This document shows, in pieces, positions 1 to 10,537 of a stretch of DNA of 64,000 nt (the first letter of the stretch is position 1; each line of letters begins with the position of its first letter). The translations under genes were made by a program, and so were the position numbers. The notes below the pieces were generated by a model. That model had not been told where the DNA came from, made no database searches, and was given only the letters and a program-made list of their open reading frames with translations. Location of the stretch: assembly GCA_030844895.1 (NCBI GenBank), contig CM061223.1, positions 14,333,994 to 14,397,993 on the forward strand, in the 5' to 3' direction. This DNA is from Ambrosia x helenae (Eukaryota > Streptophyta > Magnoliopsida > Asterales > Asteraceae).

Positions 1-3000
1 GGATGTTATCGGAGTCATCCAGCTGTCAGCACCCGTTTGGATGACGTTGACCTCCTTGGGTGGCACAGACGGTTCGCTTAGCGTTTCGATTCGAACCTCT
101 TTTGCTAGATGGCTGAAGGTTGTAGAGACCATTTTGCTTAGAGCGTCCGCCGGCTTGTTCTGACTGCGTTTGATGTGGTCGATGGTGCAGCTGGGGAAGG
201 TAGCCATGAGCTCTTTGGCGCGCTGGAGATACATAATCATTGAGGGCTCTTTTGCCTCATATTTCCCACTGATCTGACCGGCGACCAACATTGAGTCGAC
301 GTGCGCGAAGATGTGCTTGGCGCCCAGCTTGTGCGCGATGCGTAGTCCGGCGAGGAATGCCTCATATTCAGCCTCATTGTTGGTGGCTTTGAATTCGAGC
401 CTTATCGCGTAAGTGAATTCTGCTCCTTCTGGACTAACCAAGCGTATCCCCGCGCCGACGCCATCTTCGTTTGAGGCCCCGTCTGTGTAGAGGTTCCAGA
501 TGGCCTTTTCATCGTTCGATGGCTGCGGGTCTTGTTCAGCTTTGCATTCTTCTATTTTTTCTTTTGGTACCTCCGCTATGAAGTCAGCCAGTATTTGTCC
601 TTTGATTGCCGGACGCGTCTTGTAGTAGATAGTGTGTTCACCCAGCTCAATTGCCCACTTTGCTAATCTCCCAGAAACTTCTGGCTTTGATAGGACATTG
701 TTTAGCTTGTAATCGCTCAGCACGTTGATGGGATGGCCTTGGAAATAGCGGCGCAGCCTTCTTGATGCGTGAACGAGGGCTAAAACAAGCTTCTCCATGG
801 TGGTGTATCTGGACTCTGCGTCTGTTAGTACTCTGCTGACGTAGTAGATAGGCGTTTGGACCAGCTTTCTGTCTACCATCAGTACTGCGCTCACCGCCTG
901 CTCTGTGGCGCAAAGATACATCGTTAAGGGCTCCCTAGGGAGTGGAGCGGTGAGCGTTGGTAAGTCCATCAAGCATTCTTTCATCTCTTGGAAGGCCTTT
1001 TCTGCCTCCGTTGTCCATTTAAAATGGTTCTTTTTCAAACAGCTTTTCAGTGTTTCAATGAAAGGAATGGATTTGCTTGCGTGATGTGACAGAAAGCGGT
1101 TGATTGCTACAAGGCGCCCGTTCAGCGTTTGAACTTCTTTTAGGGTGGATGGGGAGGGCATTTGCGCGATGGCTTGTATTTTTTCAGGATTTGGTCTGAA
1201 CCCATCTTTGGTGACCACGACCCCAAGAAACTTGCCTTCTTCCATCCCAAAAGCGCACTTGCTTGGGTTCAGCTTCATGCAGATTGCTTTTAAGTGCTTG
1301 AAGGTTTCTTCAATGTCCTTTAGCATCTGATCCTCCTCTTTGCTCTTGATGACTAGGTCATCGACATATACTTCTAGGTTTCTCCCGATCTGCTTGGCGA
1401 ATGCGCGGTCCATCAGTCGTTGATACGTGGCCCCGGCGTTTTTTAGGCCAAATGGCATCTTTGTGTAGCAGAAAACTCCCTTATCTGTGTGGAAGGCAGT
1501 TTTGTCTTCATCTTCAAGTGCCATCTGTATTTGGTGGTAGCCTTTGTAGGCATCCAGAAAACACTTGAAGCGGAATGGGGCTAGAGAGTCTATCTTCAAA
1601 TCAATTTCTGGTAGAGGATAACAGTCTTTCGGGCATGCTTTGTTGAGGTCGGTGTAATCTACACACATCCTCCATCCGCCATTGCTTTTCTTTACCATGA
1701 CTGGGTTCGCCACCCAGGTTTGGTATCGTGTTTCCCTCAAGATTCCTGCTTTTAACAGTTCTCCGACTTGCTCATTCATCGCTTGAGTTTTTTCAGCACC
1801 CATACTTCTGCGCTTCTGCGCGATGGGTTCTACGGAGCGGTATGTGTTAAGCTTGTGTTGAGCGAGTTCGCGCGGAACGCCGATCATATCTGACGGTTGC
1901 CATGCGAAAACATCGATGTTTTTGCGGAGGAGCTGTTTCAAATGGTCCCTGATGTTTTCAGAAATTTCTGGCCCTATCGTGATGGGCTGCTCAGGGAACT
2001 TTGGGTTTAAGATCCATTTTTCTGGTTCTGTGCGCGGGCAGGGCTTCAACATTTTGGCTGGGTGGGGCTCTGTGGTCATGGCGCACTCCCTGTTGGCCCA
2101 TACAATGGCCACCCCGTTTGGGGTGGGGAAACCGATCGCGCTGTGTACGGTGGAGGTGACCATGTTGTAGGAAGCCATAGAGTCCCTGCCCAGGATGATA
2201 TCATATTTGGACTTGGATGGAATGACGAGAAAGGTAACTTCTTCTGTTCGCGACCGCCCCTGCGCGCCTAGAGTGAGAGGGAAGGATATTTCTCCGAGGG
2301 GTGTTACAATCTCGTTGGAGAATCCCATAATCGGAGAATTGATGGGGCGCAGGCGCTGCTTGTCTTCTTCGTCCAGAAGGTCAAAGCATTGACCATACAT
2401 GATGTCTGAATTACTGCCCGTGTCCATGAATGCTCTAGTGGTTCTGTAGTGGTCAAAAACGGCTGTGACAATGATTGCCTTTGTGGCCGATGGACCGCCT
2501 TTGACTATGGGGAAACACACTTGCTGTTCCCTCCATTCTGCTGTTGATTCTGTTTTCCTCTTTTGGGTCCGGTGTCCGCTGCTATGTATCATCATGCTTA
2601 TGTTCTTTATCTTTTTTGGCGGAGGACCCCCTGCTTGTTTGCGTTCGACGTTTTGTAGCAGGTGGCCGAGCTTGCCGGACTTTAGTGCGTCTTCAATGGC
2701 TTGCCTTAGCTGATAGCATTTATCGGTGTCATGACCGATGTCTTGATGGTATGCGCAAAACTTGTTATGGTCCAATCCCTCGCGCCGTTTGATGACCTTG
2801 GGTTCAGGGAAGTCAACGTTTTCCGTTGCTAGAACCTGCGCTGGTGTTTTAGTTAAAGGGGTCCAATTGTTGTGACTCCTTCTGTTGGGCTTGTGCACAA
2901 GTGAGGTGTTGCGCTGATAGTCTTGTGATGTGGGAGGCTTTGGGGTTGTCTGGTCGGCTCCTTGAAGCCTCGTCCAGACATTTCCCTTCACCTTCCTGTC

Positions 3001-4173
3001 ATGTCTGTTGTTCCGGTTGCGCACTGCCTGTGCCTGTGTATCTGTGTATTGTGGTGCTTGAATTCTGCTCCAGACGGACAGCTCTCTTTCGGTCTTCGCA
3101 TAATTCTTAGCTACGCGCATGATTTCTTCCCATGTGTTTGGCATACCTGTGCACCCAGCCAGTGTGCGAATCAGCGAGTCACATCTTACGCCTTGCGTAA
3201 ATGCTGCTTTCATAAGCTCGAATCCGATTGGACCGATTTGTAAAGCTTCGCGATTGAACCTGGTGATATAATCCTCAATGGATTCGTTATCGCGCCTTTT
3301 AACTTGCAGAATATCAGTGGAATCACGCTCGATTCTTTTGTTTTGACTGAAGTGGTCTGAGAATTTGTCAGTTAACTCTTTTAGGTTATCTATCTTTCCG
3401 TTCGGCAGGCTGTCAAACCATACTCGCGCTGCGCCCGTAAGCGTCTGCGCGAACATGTGACACCATGTTGGCAGGGTCCACCTCGCGCATTTTCCCGCGA
3501 CCTCGAAACTTCGTAGATGATCGTCGGGATCACCGGTGCCGTCAAACTTTCCCAAGGTGCTCGGCATTTTTGTCCCGGCGGGTAGTGTGGCGAGCGCGAT
3601 GCGCGGTGTAAATTTTGACTTTTCGCTGAATGAGGGAGGGTAGTATGGTTTTGTGAGGTCGTCTTCTCCGGACAGCAAGTGTGCTCGATCAACAGTGTTG
3701 GTCAAGTACTGGCTTGCGTCACGTTGAAAACGACTTTGTGACTCGTCGGAGTCCTCCCTCCATGTTGGGTCAGTGACATGATGGCTTCCGCCGGCGTGTC
3801 CGGCAGCTCTGGATGGCCCCTCGGAGATAGTGACGGGCCTTCCTTCGCTGAAAGACAGGGCGCGGGATGCTTCTCTCAGCTGTTGTTCTTTAAGCTTGTT
3901 CATAAATGCCTGCTTTAGAGCTTCTTTCTGCTGCGCATACCACACCTCCGGGCTAACCATCGGCGCAGTGTGACCAGCAGGCGAAGTTTGAAGATTGTCA
4001 GTGGCAAAATGGAATGATGGGGTTTGCCTCGTTCCGGAAGACGGGGTGTGGCCCACGTCTGTGCCGTGAACTTGCTCCTCCATGTGGCTGTCAGGCTGGC
4101 TGGTGGTTGCCGGGGCAGCACCAGTGCCAGACGTGCCTGTTGGGGAGTTTGCTGTCATCGGTAAAGAACTCAT
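1..4173 (-). CDS. Gag-Pol polyprotein of Tat-lineage Ty3/gypsy element (partial)
   Basis: Reading the minus strand from the ATG at 4173-4171 I find 1391 codons and no stop before the window edge. Gag occupies roughly the first 480 residues and ends in a C-x2-H-x5-H-x4-C zinc-knuckle-like motif (CAYHQDIGHDTDKC). The aspartic protease motif DTGS is at about residue 584. The reverse transcriptase has YVDD at 936-939. The normal Ty3 RNase H follows, and then a second RNase H with YTDGAS (Asp about 1231). Integrase is off the left edge. The start is the first ATG after the LTR; a second in-frame ATG lies five codons later. The product would make virus-like particles and copy element RNA into DNA. 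No lesion is visible in this part. Confidence 0.88.
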   Translation of the reverse strand, partial: MSSLPMTANSPTGTSGTGAAPATTSQPDSHMEEQVHGTDVGHTPSSGTRQTPSFHFATDNLQTSPAGHTAPMVSPEVWYAQQKEALKQAFMNKLKEQQLREASRALSFSEGRPVTISEGPSRAAGHAGGSHHVTDPTWREDSDESQSRFQRDASQYLTNTVDRAHLLSGEDDLTKPYYPPSFSEKSKFTPRIALATLPAGTKMPSTLGKFDGTGDPDDHLRSFEVAGKCARWTLPTWCHMFAQTLTGAARVWFDSLPNGKIDNLKELTDKFSDHFSQNKRIERDSTDILQVKRRDNESIEDYITRFNREALQIGPIGFELMKAAFTQGVRCDSLIRTLAGCTGMPNTWEEIMRVAKNYAKTERELSVWSRIQAPQYTDTQAQAVRNRNNRHDRKVKGNVWTRLQGADQTTPKPPTSQDYQRNTSLVHKPNRRSHNNWTPLTKTPAQVLATENVDFPEPKVIKRREGLDHNKFCAYHQDIGHDTDKCYQLRQAIEDALKSGKLGHLLQNVERKQAGGPPPKKIKNISMMIHSSGHRTQKRKTESTAEWREQQVCFPIVKGGPSATKAIIVTAVFDHYRTTRAFMDTGSNSDIMYGQCFDLLDEEDKQRLRPINSPIMGFSNEIVTPLGEISFPLTLGAQGRSRTEEVTFLVIPSKSKYDIILGRDSMASYNMVTSTVHSAIGFPTPNGVAIVWANRECAMTTEPHPAKMLKPCPRTEPEKWILNPKFPEQPITIGPEISENIRDHLKQLLRKNIDVFAWQPSDMIGVPRELAQHKLNTYRSVEPIAQKRRSMGAEKTQAMNEQVGELLKAGILRETRYQTWVANPVMVKKSNGGWRMCVDYTDLNKACPKDCYPLPEIDLKIDSLAPFRFKCFLDAYKGYHQIQMALEDEDKTAFHTDKGVFCYTKMPFGLKNAGATYQRLMDRAFAKQIGRNLEVYVDDLVIKSKEEDQMLKDIEETFKHLKAICMKLNPSKCAFGMEEGKFLGVVVTKDGFRPNPEKIQAIAQMPSPSTLKEVQTLNGRLVAINRFLSHHASKSIPFIETLKSCLKKNHFKWTTEAEKAFQEMKECLMDLPTLTAPLPREPLTMYLCATEQAVSAVLMVDRKLVQTPIYYVSRVLTDAESRYTTMEKLVLALVHASRRLRRYFQGHPINVLSDYKLNNVLSKPEVSGRLAKWAIELGEHTIYYKTRPAIKGQILADFIAEVPKEKIEECKAEQDPQPSNDEKAIWNLYTDGASNEDGVGAGIRLVSPEGAEFTYAIRLEFKATNNEAEYEAFLAGLRIAHKLGAKHIFAHVDSMLVAGQISGKYEAKEPSMIMYLQRAKELMATFPSCTIDHIKRSQNKPADALSKMVSTTFSHLAKEVRIETLSEPSVPPKEVNVIQTGADSWMTPITS

Positions 4174-4225
4174 TGCCGGTTTTTTGAGAGATAAAAGTTT
4201 TTAGGTTGCTGTTCTTGATAACTCA

Positions 4226-4242
4226 ATAGACGGATGGCACCA
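4226..4242 (-). other. Probable primer-binding site of the Tat element
   Basis: On the minus strand TGGTGCCATCCGTC begins one base inside the LTR edge, the position expected of a tRNA primer-binding site, and it starts with the TGG that pairs with tRNA CCA. It resembles the TGGCGCCGTC-type sites of related elements with some mismatches. I do not assign the tRNA. Confidence 0.55.
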
Positions 4243-4243
4243 A

Positions 4244-4799
4244 TGAAGAAACACCGATCTAATAATCAGACTATAACAATGATAATGAACTAACAATGCA
4301 AAGGGACGAGCTTCTTATATTTATCAAGACAAGTTACAAGACACTGTTATACGATTATTACAGAGTTTCAACTATAATCTATCTCTCACAGCTTGCTATA
4401 TGAATTCTTTCCTCTGTTTTTCGATCCCCTCTTCTGATGACGAAGGGAGGTATTTATAGGCTGCTTAGGTGGCCTGTGATTGGCTGTGAGGAGAATGGCA
4501 GCTGTCTTGTACGATCATGGCCGTTGTCATTTTCTGCGTTGTCTTCCTTTGATTGGTCCACGTGTCCTGGCGTTGTCCTTTTCGTCCTTTTCTGTACCTC
4601 GTACTGGCAGGCGATCGTGGAGCAGGGTATTCTGGCCTGTGATTGGCTGCTGGCTCTGCTCTTGTCGGGTGACACTTGTCCTTTTTTGTGGTCGCATGCG
4701 CCGTCTTCCAGAACGCCACGTCATACTATTGGGTTGACGTGTACGCGGGTTTCTTTCCTGCGCGGGTGCGGGTACATATCTCTTCACGCGGAAATGACA
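4244..4799 (-). repeat. 5' LTR of the Tat element (556 bp)
   Basis: On the minus strand it starts TGTCATTTCC and ends in TTCA, giving TG...CA termini, directly next to the primer-binding site. It contains a strong TATA box at 4451-4458. The other LTR is outside the window, so the boundary rests on termini and position, not on an alignment. Confidence 0.75.
4451..4458 (-). promoter_or_regulatory. TATA box of the Tat LTR
   Basis: TATAAATA on the minus strand inside the LTR, about 210 bp before its 3' edge. This is a plausible U3/R promoter for the element transcript. Confidence 0.6.
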
Positions 4800-5001
4800 T
4801 AATGATGAAAATAAAGAAAAGACACAATGCAACATAAAAGACACACTCATATAATACAAATTCTAAAAACAACAAGCTAAAAATCCAAAAAAATCAAAAA
4901 CCTAAAATTAAGATCTTATAGTTCAATGAGAAGGTCAGAGTGTCATTTGAATGAGTTCAATCGGACTTCGTTAGATACACTTCCTAGAACTTCATATTTT
5001 T

Positions 5002-5017
5002 CTTTCACTGTGTACTT
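5002..5017. repeat. Target-site duplication of the L1 LINE, left copy
   Basis: The 16-bp sequence ctttcactgtgtactt is repeated exactly at 10522-10537 and brackets the LINE. It is followed by a T run, the complement of the LINE poly(A) tail. Confidence 0.92.
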
Positions 5018-5143
5018 TTTTTTAACGATAAACTTCATTAAAACAGACGAGACCTCAAATAAAGGCCCGCCACAAACTTACAACATATACAAAGGGTATT
5101 TCCCCAATCCCTCCAAACAATATCTTTAAATCTAGAACGATAT

Positions 5144-8100
5144 TTAAGCCAAAAAAAAGGAATAAGCCTTCACGCCCGCCACAATCTCCACTACTTTCGG
5201 TTTCGTGTTCCTAAAAACCATATTATTACGCTCCTTCCAGAGAAACCAACAGGAAACCATGATAATGCTTCTTAAGATCTTCTTTGCCACTGCCGATTTA
5301 GATGAAACAAAGTCCATCCTCATAAGACTAGAAACAGAGTCGACCACCGAACCATTAATTCTGCACCAGCTCCAAATAGCACTCCAAACCCCATAAGAAA
5401 AGCCACAATCCACCATTAAATGACAAGCCGATTCAATAGCAGCTTCGCAAAACGGACAAAGTAATTCCGAAATATTCAGACCTCGTTTGACCAGATCAAT
5501 GCGGGTGGGGAGACGATCCAAGTCCAACCTCCAATTAAACACATTCACCTTTAGAGGAACCCAGGAAGACCACTTCATACCCTGCACCGAGGACGGAGAA
5601 GTATCCTTATTAATCCAATTTTTCTCAGCCGCTACCGAGAAATCCCCATCTCTACCAAAAGTCCAGGTCCATTTGTCTCTGTTATTCGTAAACCGAATCT
5701 GATCCAAAATAAACCGTAAATCCTGCTCTTCAGAAATAGCGGTGACCGAGTCAGTTCTAAAACTCCAACCCTCAGCTATAGCAGCCTTGTCCCCCACCTG
5801 TTTCAACCGAGACCTTACTGTAGCATTTCTATTAATCTCTTGGGCATAAAGGCTCGGCCATCTAACCATAAACGGCATAGATCCAAACCAAACGTCTTTC
5901 CAAAACAGAATACTATCCCCACTCCCAAGAGTACATTTGAAACCAGATTTAAAATAATAACCGTTAGCTTTCAAGCCTTCCACAAGCCGGACAATATTCT
6001 TCCAACATCCAGAAATTTTCGAGTTTAGAGGGAGGAAATTCCACCGGTTCTTTCCCCCGTGAATATCCTCAATCACTTTCCGCCACATACCTTTAAATTC
6101 AGTTTTGAACCTAAACGCCCACTTAGCAAGTAAAGCCGAGTTTACATCACCCACTTTAGCCACACCCAAACCACCTTTATGTTTCGGCATAGTAACGACT
6201 TCCCAAGCGACCCAATATATCCCCCTACCATCTTTACATCCCACCCACAGGAACTTACGCATGATCTTTTCTATAGCATCCACCACTGCCTTAGGCGCTT
6301 TGAACAACGACAAATAATATACCGGGAGCGAAGATAAAACCGATTTTACAAGCGTAAGACGATCTCCAATAGACAACAAACTCGCTTTCCAACTCGTCAA
6401 TCTGTTTTGAATAGTTTCAATCACCGAATCCCAATTAGAAACTCTATTCATATTAGCTCCCACCTTTATCCCAAGATATATGAACGGAAGTTGCCCAACT
6501 TTACAACCCAATAAATTAGCCATAGACGTAACTTCCGAATCCGTCACACCTAAACCATATATAACTGATTTATGTAAATTGATTCTCATCCCCGAACACA
6601 TATAAAAAATCCAAAGAATCCGGTTAATACTAATCAAATTATTTTTGTTCCACGACCCCAAAAGAAGAGCATCATCTGCATAGAGCATATGAGAAATCAT
6701 AGGCCCCCTTTCAGAAATCCGAATCCCCTCAACAATCCCTAGCCCACATGCTTTTTTAAAAAGACAATCCAAAGCCTCCATAACTATTAAGAATAAGAAA
6801 GGAGAAAGTGGATCTCCTTGTCTTATACCTTTCTGACATTGAAATTCAAATGTAGGGGCACCGTTGACTAACACCGCCGATCGAGCCGAGGCAAGAATCC
6901 CTTTAATCCACAAACACCACTTTGAAGGAAATCCCATCTGAACTAGGATAGATAACAAAAAATCCCAACTAACATTATCATAAGCCTTTTCGAAATCCAA
7001 CTTCAACAGAAAAACGCTACCCTTTTGTCTCTTCGCCCACCCTATAACTTCATTTAGAACCAGAGGACCATCCAAAATAAACCTGTCTTTGATAAAAGCC
7101 GACTGAGTCTCGGAAATAACCAAACTAATGACTTTCTTCATCCTAGCCGCGATCACTTTAGAAATCAACTTACTAATTACCCCAATCAAATTAATAGGAC
7201 GATAATCTTTTAATCCGGCTGGAGTCTTTATTTTAGCCACCGATGTGATAAAAGAAGAACTACACACTTTACTAATCTCTCCCGTGTTATGAAACCCTTC
7301 CATAATCTTCATAAAATCATCCTCCAAGTATCTCCAAAAATGATTAATGAATCTGAAATTAAAACCGTCCGGACCCGGGGCCTTGTCAGCACCACAATCA
7401 GCAGCGGCTGCTTTCACCTCTTCTTTAGTAAACGGAGCTATAAGACCATGTACTCTCTCCACTGGAACCTGTTTCAAATTATCACATAACAAAGAAGGAG
7501 TTACCACAAAATCTTTTTTAAAAAGGTTCCTGTAAAAGCGCAACACCTCCCTCTTGACCAAGGAAGGTTTCGAAATCCACACCCCATCCACCATCAAACC
7601 CGGAATAGCATTCGCCGCCCTTCTCCCTTTAATACATCGGTGAAAGAAACCCGAATTCTCATCCCCAACCTTAGATCAGTTAACTCTAGATTTTTGAATC
7701 AAATCCCTATTTTTAAGCCAATCAATTTTCTCCAACTCTTTTTTGCTTTCTTCTAACACCCAAATCTCTTCCTCCTCAAGCTCTCTTTCCTTCATATATT
7801 TCTCCAAAACCGCAATCTCTTCTCTAAGCAACCGACCTTCTTCCTCCTCTTTATTACCCACGGTTTTCCACCATCTTTTCAAAGCCTGTTTCACCGCTGC
7901 CAATTTATTAAACAACATCATATCAGCCGCCCCAGTTCCCTTATAACTCTCCAAAGCCTCTATCACCACCTGTTCACAACCTTCTCTATCCAACCAAGAG
8001 TTGAACCACCTAAAAGGTTTGGCCCCAAAATTACAATCCACCACTGACAACAATAGCGGGCAATGGTCCGAACGCTCCCTCGGAAGAGCCCTTAACACCG

Positions 8101-8738
8101 CTCCAGGCCATTTATTAAAAAACTCCTGATTAACAAGAACCCTATCAATTTTACTAAATTTGACATCTTTCCCCGCACCCGACATATAGGTGTATCTATT
8201 ACCCCTCATCATGCATTCCTGCAAGTAAGCTTTATCAATGAAATCATTAAAATCAGCAGCCATCCCTGTTAAACTTAGAATTCTTCCTTTCCTCAGTCCA
8301 CCTAACCAAATTAAAATCCCCAAGAAATATCCACGCCCCGCCCTTATCCTGAGACAATCTAAGCAATCTATCCCATAACTCCCTTTTTTCCACAGCTTTT
8401 TGTGGAGCATACACATTAACCACATTGAGAATCGACCCATCCTCCGCTAAAATCCCCGACGTGTAAAGAAAATTGTTGTCAACTACAGAACAAACTTTTT
8501 TAAATTTTCCCCCATTCCACATATTCACCAATCCACCTGAATTACCACAGGACCAAACCACCTCAAAACCACAATCTTTGCTATGCCATAATTTAGCAAA
8601 GTCAAAATTATTACCTCCTCTAACCATGGTTTCTTGTAAAGCTAAGAAATCTACACCGTTAATCCGGACCATATCTTTAACCCATGACCCCTTACCAATT
8701 TTCCCAATCCCCCTCACATTTAATGACAAACAATTCAT
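5144..8738 (-). pseudogene. LINE ORF2 (endonuclease-reverse transcriptase), two lesions
   Basis: Starts at 8738 with the APE-type endonuclease motif LSLNVRGIG, then LQET and GDFN motifs. The frame breaks near 8270-8290, just after a RKNSKF motif, and resumes in another frame with SDHCPLLL, consistent with a single net one-base insertion. An in-frame TGA at 7678-7676 sits where related LINEs have tryptophan in a conserved RVxW...GDENS motif. From 7597 to the stop at 5144 the frame is open for 817 codons. This part holds RT with DYRPINL, FEKAYD, GIRQGDPLSP and YADD (6672-6683), ending in a zf-RVT block (CPFCEAAIESACHLMVDC). The product would nick the target and prime reverse transcription. The 113-bp gap to ORF1 is normal. 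Confidence 0.92.
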
Positions 8739-8850
8739 GGTAAACCAGATTGTATACCTGCACCTTGGACTGTCTCATGGATCATGGAATCAAAACCTTC
8801 AAGTTGAGCCCCCAATTGTAGCCCCAAACTCTTAGTACATCTACTCTCCT

Positions 8851-10491
8851 CTAAAAGATCCACCTCTGCCCAAACCGATGTTGTTTCGTCACCAGAAACC
8901 TCTTTCTCGGTCGGCCCCTCATCCCTTGTCCATCAAAATCCAAATTACCAGTAGACTCCACATCTTCAAGATCCACCAGGGATTGAAATGAGTTTGCGAG
9001 ATACACCGGACCGGACCCTCTACTTTTAGCCGCATTAGCATCATTCCTTTTGATAATAGGCTCCAAATCAAATGGGTCAGACTCCACTACTTTGGGCTCC
9101 TTAGTGGGCCTTTCATTACTGCTCACATAAGACCCACCACTAGCAAGGCCCACCTCCTTTAATTTATTAACTTTTTTCCTTTTCTGATTATAACCACCCA
9201 GACCACCAATTGAATTCCCCAGAATAGTCTTATTAACCAAAACATTAATACCTTCCAAATTTCCATCTTGACTACCTCCAGTATTTTTGGAAACCGACCT
9301 AGCATTCAATACCTCATTATTATTTTCCAAATTCACGAAACTGCCATTACCATTACCAACCGGAATACCACCCGGAGAATCAACCGGAACATCCACCCGA
9401 GACGGAGTATTAACCGGAATATCCATCCGATCAACCTGATCAACATCATTACTCTGCATCTCGCCGCATCCTGGAGAATAATTCTGCTCCTCCTTATCAA
9501 CTTCTAACACAAAGTCTTCAAGCCAATCGTTCGCTTCCTCCACAACCCATACCTTGAGAGTTTTACCTCTCCATCTTAAGAAAACCTCATCCTGGATACG
9601 ATTACCCTGTTTCACCAAAACCCCTACGAACTGAAAAGACGCGTCCATACTGTTCCTGTTCACAGTCGCCGTCTTAACAACCGATCCAAACAAAGTGCCC
9701 ACAACCGTAATGATCTTACAATCCAAAAGGCATAATGGAATCCCATACAGTTTTAGCCACGCAATTCTTTCAAACGGGATCAGTTGCCCTTCCCATACTA
9801 CCAGACTGATGAACAATTCCGGCCTTCCTAATAACTCGTCTAAAGCCATGACAACAATCTCTCTTGTACCGAACTCTATACTAATCCTTAAACCGCCCTG
9901 AAACTTCACACTCCCATCATGCAATTTCATATCCTTCAAAATACCATGTATATTCTGAAGAACATTCAAAGACTCCAGCCTTGTCAGGATCAATCTCCCA
10001 TGCAACCCTTTAGACGCTTCAAAGTTATCATCCACACTCACTACCCTACCCTTCGCCGTTCCTGCAAACACATCTTTATAAGACATACTGTTAATACCCG
10101 GTTCAACATTAGCATACGTCTCCCCGTTAAAACCCTGAAAAGAAGATCCCTGCCAACCATCCTTCTCTTTAGAGACCCTCGGCTGTTTGATCTCCCCCTC
10201 TTCAAGAACGAATCTCGCCACGTTACACTTCAACTTATAATCACCCATCCGCACCTGAGACATATTACGAGACAATTCCTGTTTATCCTTAACATCCATC
10301 ATTGAAATAAAACCAAACCTCTTCCCATCCTTATCCCGTTTACGAGCGACATAGATATCAAAGATGACACCTAAACCTCGGATAGCTTCAGCAACCTCTG
10401 CTCCACTACAACGATCCGGTAGATTCGAAACATAAAACTTGGTTATTCTAGCCTGAACCTCCGCCGGAATAGGTTTCCGGTGAGAGCCCAT
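8851..10491 (-). CDS. LINE ORF1, RRM-containing RNA-binding protein (546 aa)
   Basis: Intact 546-codon frame starting about 30 bp inside the element's 5' end. Residues about 16-90 form an RNA recognition motif: RNP2 is FYVSNL (19-24) and RNP1 is KRFGFISM (57-64). The central 170-330 region resembles the DUF4283-type domain of plant LINE ORF1 proteins. The C-terminal 200 residues are Asn/Gly/Pro-rich and low in complexity, and no CCHC knuckle is seen. The family role is to bind element RNA and assemble the ribonucleoprotein used in target-primed reverse transcription. Being intact beside a broken ORF2 fits the recent insertion implied by the perfect TSD. Confidence 0.88.
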   Translation of the reverse strand: MGSHRKPIPAEVQARITKFYVSNLPDRCSGAEVAEAIRGLGVIFDIYVARKRDKDGKRFGFISMMDVKDKQELSRNMSQVRMGDYKLKCNVARFVLEEGEIKQPRVSKEKDGWQGSSFQGFNGETYANVEPGINSMSYKDVFAGTAKGRVVSVDDNFEASKGLHGRLILTRLESLNVLQNIHGILKDMKLHDGSVKFQGGLRISIEFGTREIVVMALDELLGRPELFISLVVWEGQLIPFERIAWLKLYGIPLCLLDCKIITVVGTLFGSVVKTATVNRNSMDASFQFVGVLVKQGNRIQDEVFLRWRGKTLKVWVVEEANDWLEDFVLEVDKEEQNYSPGCGEMQSNDVDQVDRMDIPVNTPSRVDVPVDSPGGIPVGNGNGSFVNLENNNEVLNARSVSKNTGGSQDGNLEGINVLVNKTILGNSIGGLGGYNQKRKKVNKLKEVGLASGGSYVSSNERPTKEPKVVESDPFDLEPIIKRNDANAAKSRGSGPVYLANSFQSLVDLEDVESTGNLDFDGQGMRGRPRKRFLVTKQHRFGQRWIF

Positions 10492-10521
10492 TGGTGGAGG
10501 GTGATTGAGATCTAATTTTTC

Positions 10522-10537
10522 CTTTCACTGTGTACTT
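10522..10537. repeat. Target-site duplication of the L1 LINE, right copy
   Basis: Exact 16-bp partner of 5002-5017. It fixes the 5' end of the LINE at 10521. Confidence 0.92.

Larger units (their letters stand above)
1..4799 (-). mobile_element. Ty3/gypsy LTR retrotransposon, Tat lineage, 3' part outside window
   Basis: Left-truncated element on the minus strand. From its 5' end it has an LTR (4799-4244), a probable primer-binding site beside it, and one continuous gag-protease-RT-RNase H-second RNase H frame that is still open at base 1. Integrase and the 3' LTR must lie outside the window. A second, archaeal-type RNase H after the usual one is characteristic of the plant Tat group (Retand, Ogre and relatives). 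The undamaged frame suggests a fairly recent copy. The bases beyond the LTR at 4800-4804 (taatg) would be one TSD copy, but the partner cannot be seen. Confidence 0.9.
5018..10521 (-). mobile_element. Full-length RRM-type L1 LINE (BNR-like), 5.5 kb
   Basis: Minus-strand LINE bounded by a perfect 16-bp TSD (5002-5017 and 10522-10537), with poly(A) represented by T's from 5018. The 5' UTR is only about 30 bp before the ORF1 ATG and the 3' UTR is about 126 bp. ORF1 carries an RRM instead of the common CCHC knuckle, the hallmark of the BNR clade of plant L1 elements first described in beet. ORF2 carries an APE endonuclease, an RT with YADD and a C-terminal zf-RVT zinc region. ORF2 has one frameshift and one nonsense codon; everything else looks intact, so this copy is young but dead. 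Confidence 0.93.

Noticed and set aside
4437..4859. Overlapping frames of 73-121 codons on both strands
   Set aside because: They lie within the Tat LTR around its TATA region; no domain, frames on both strands.
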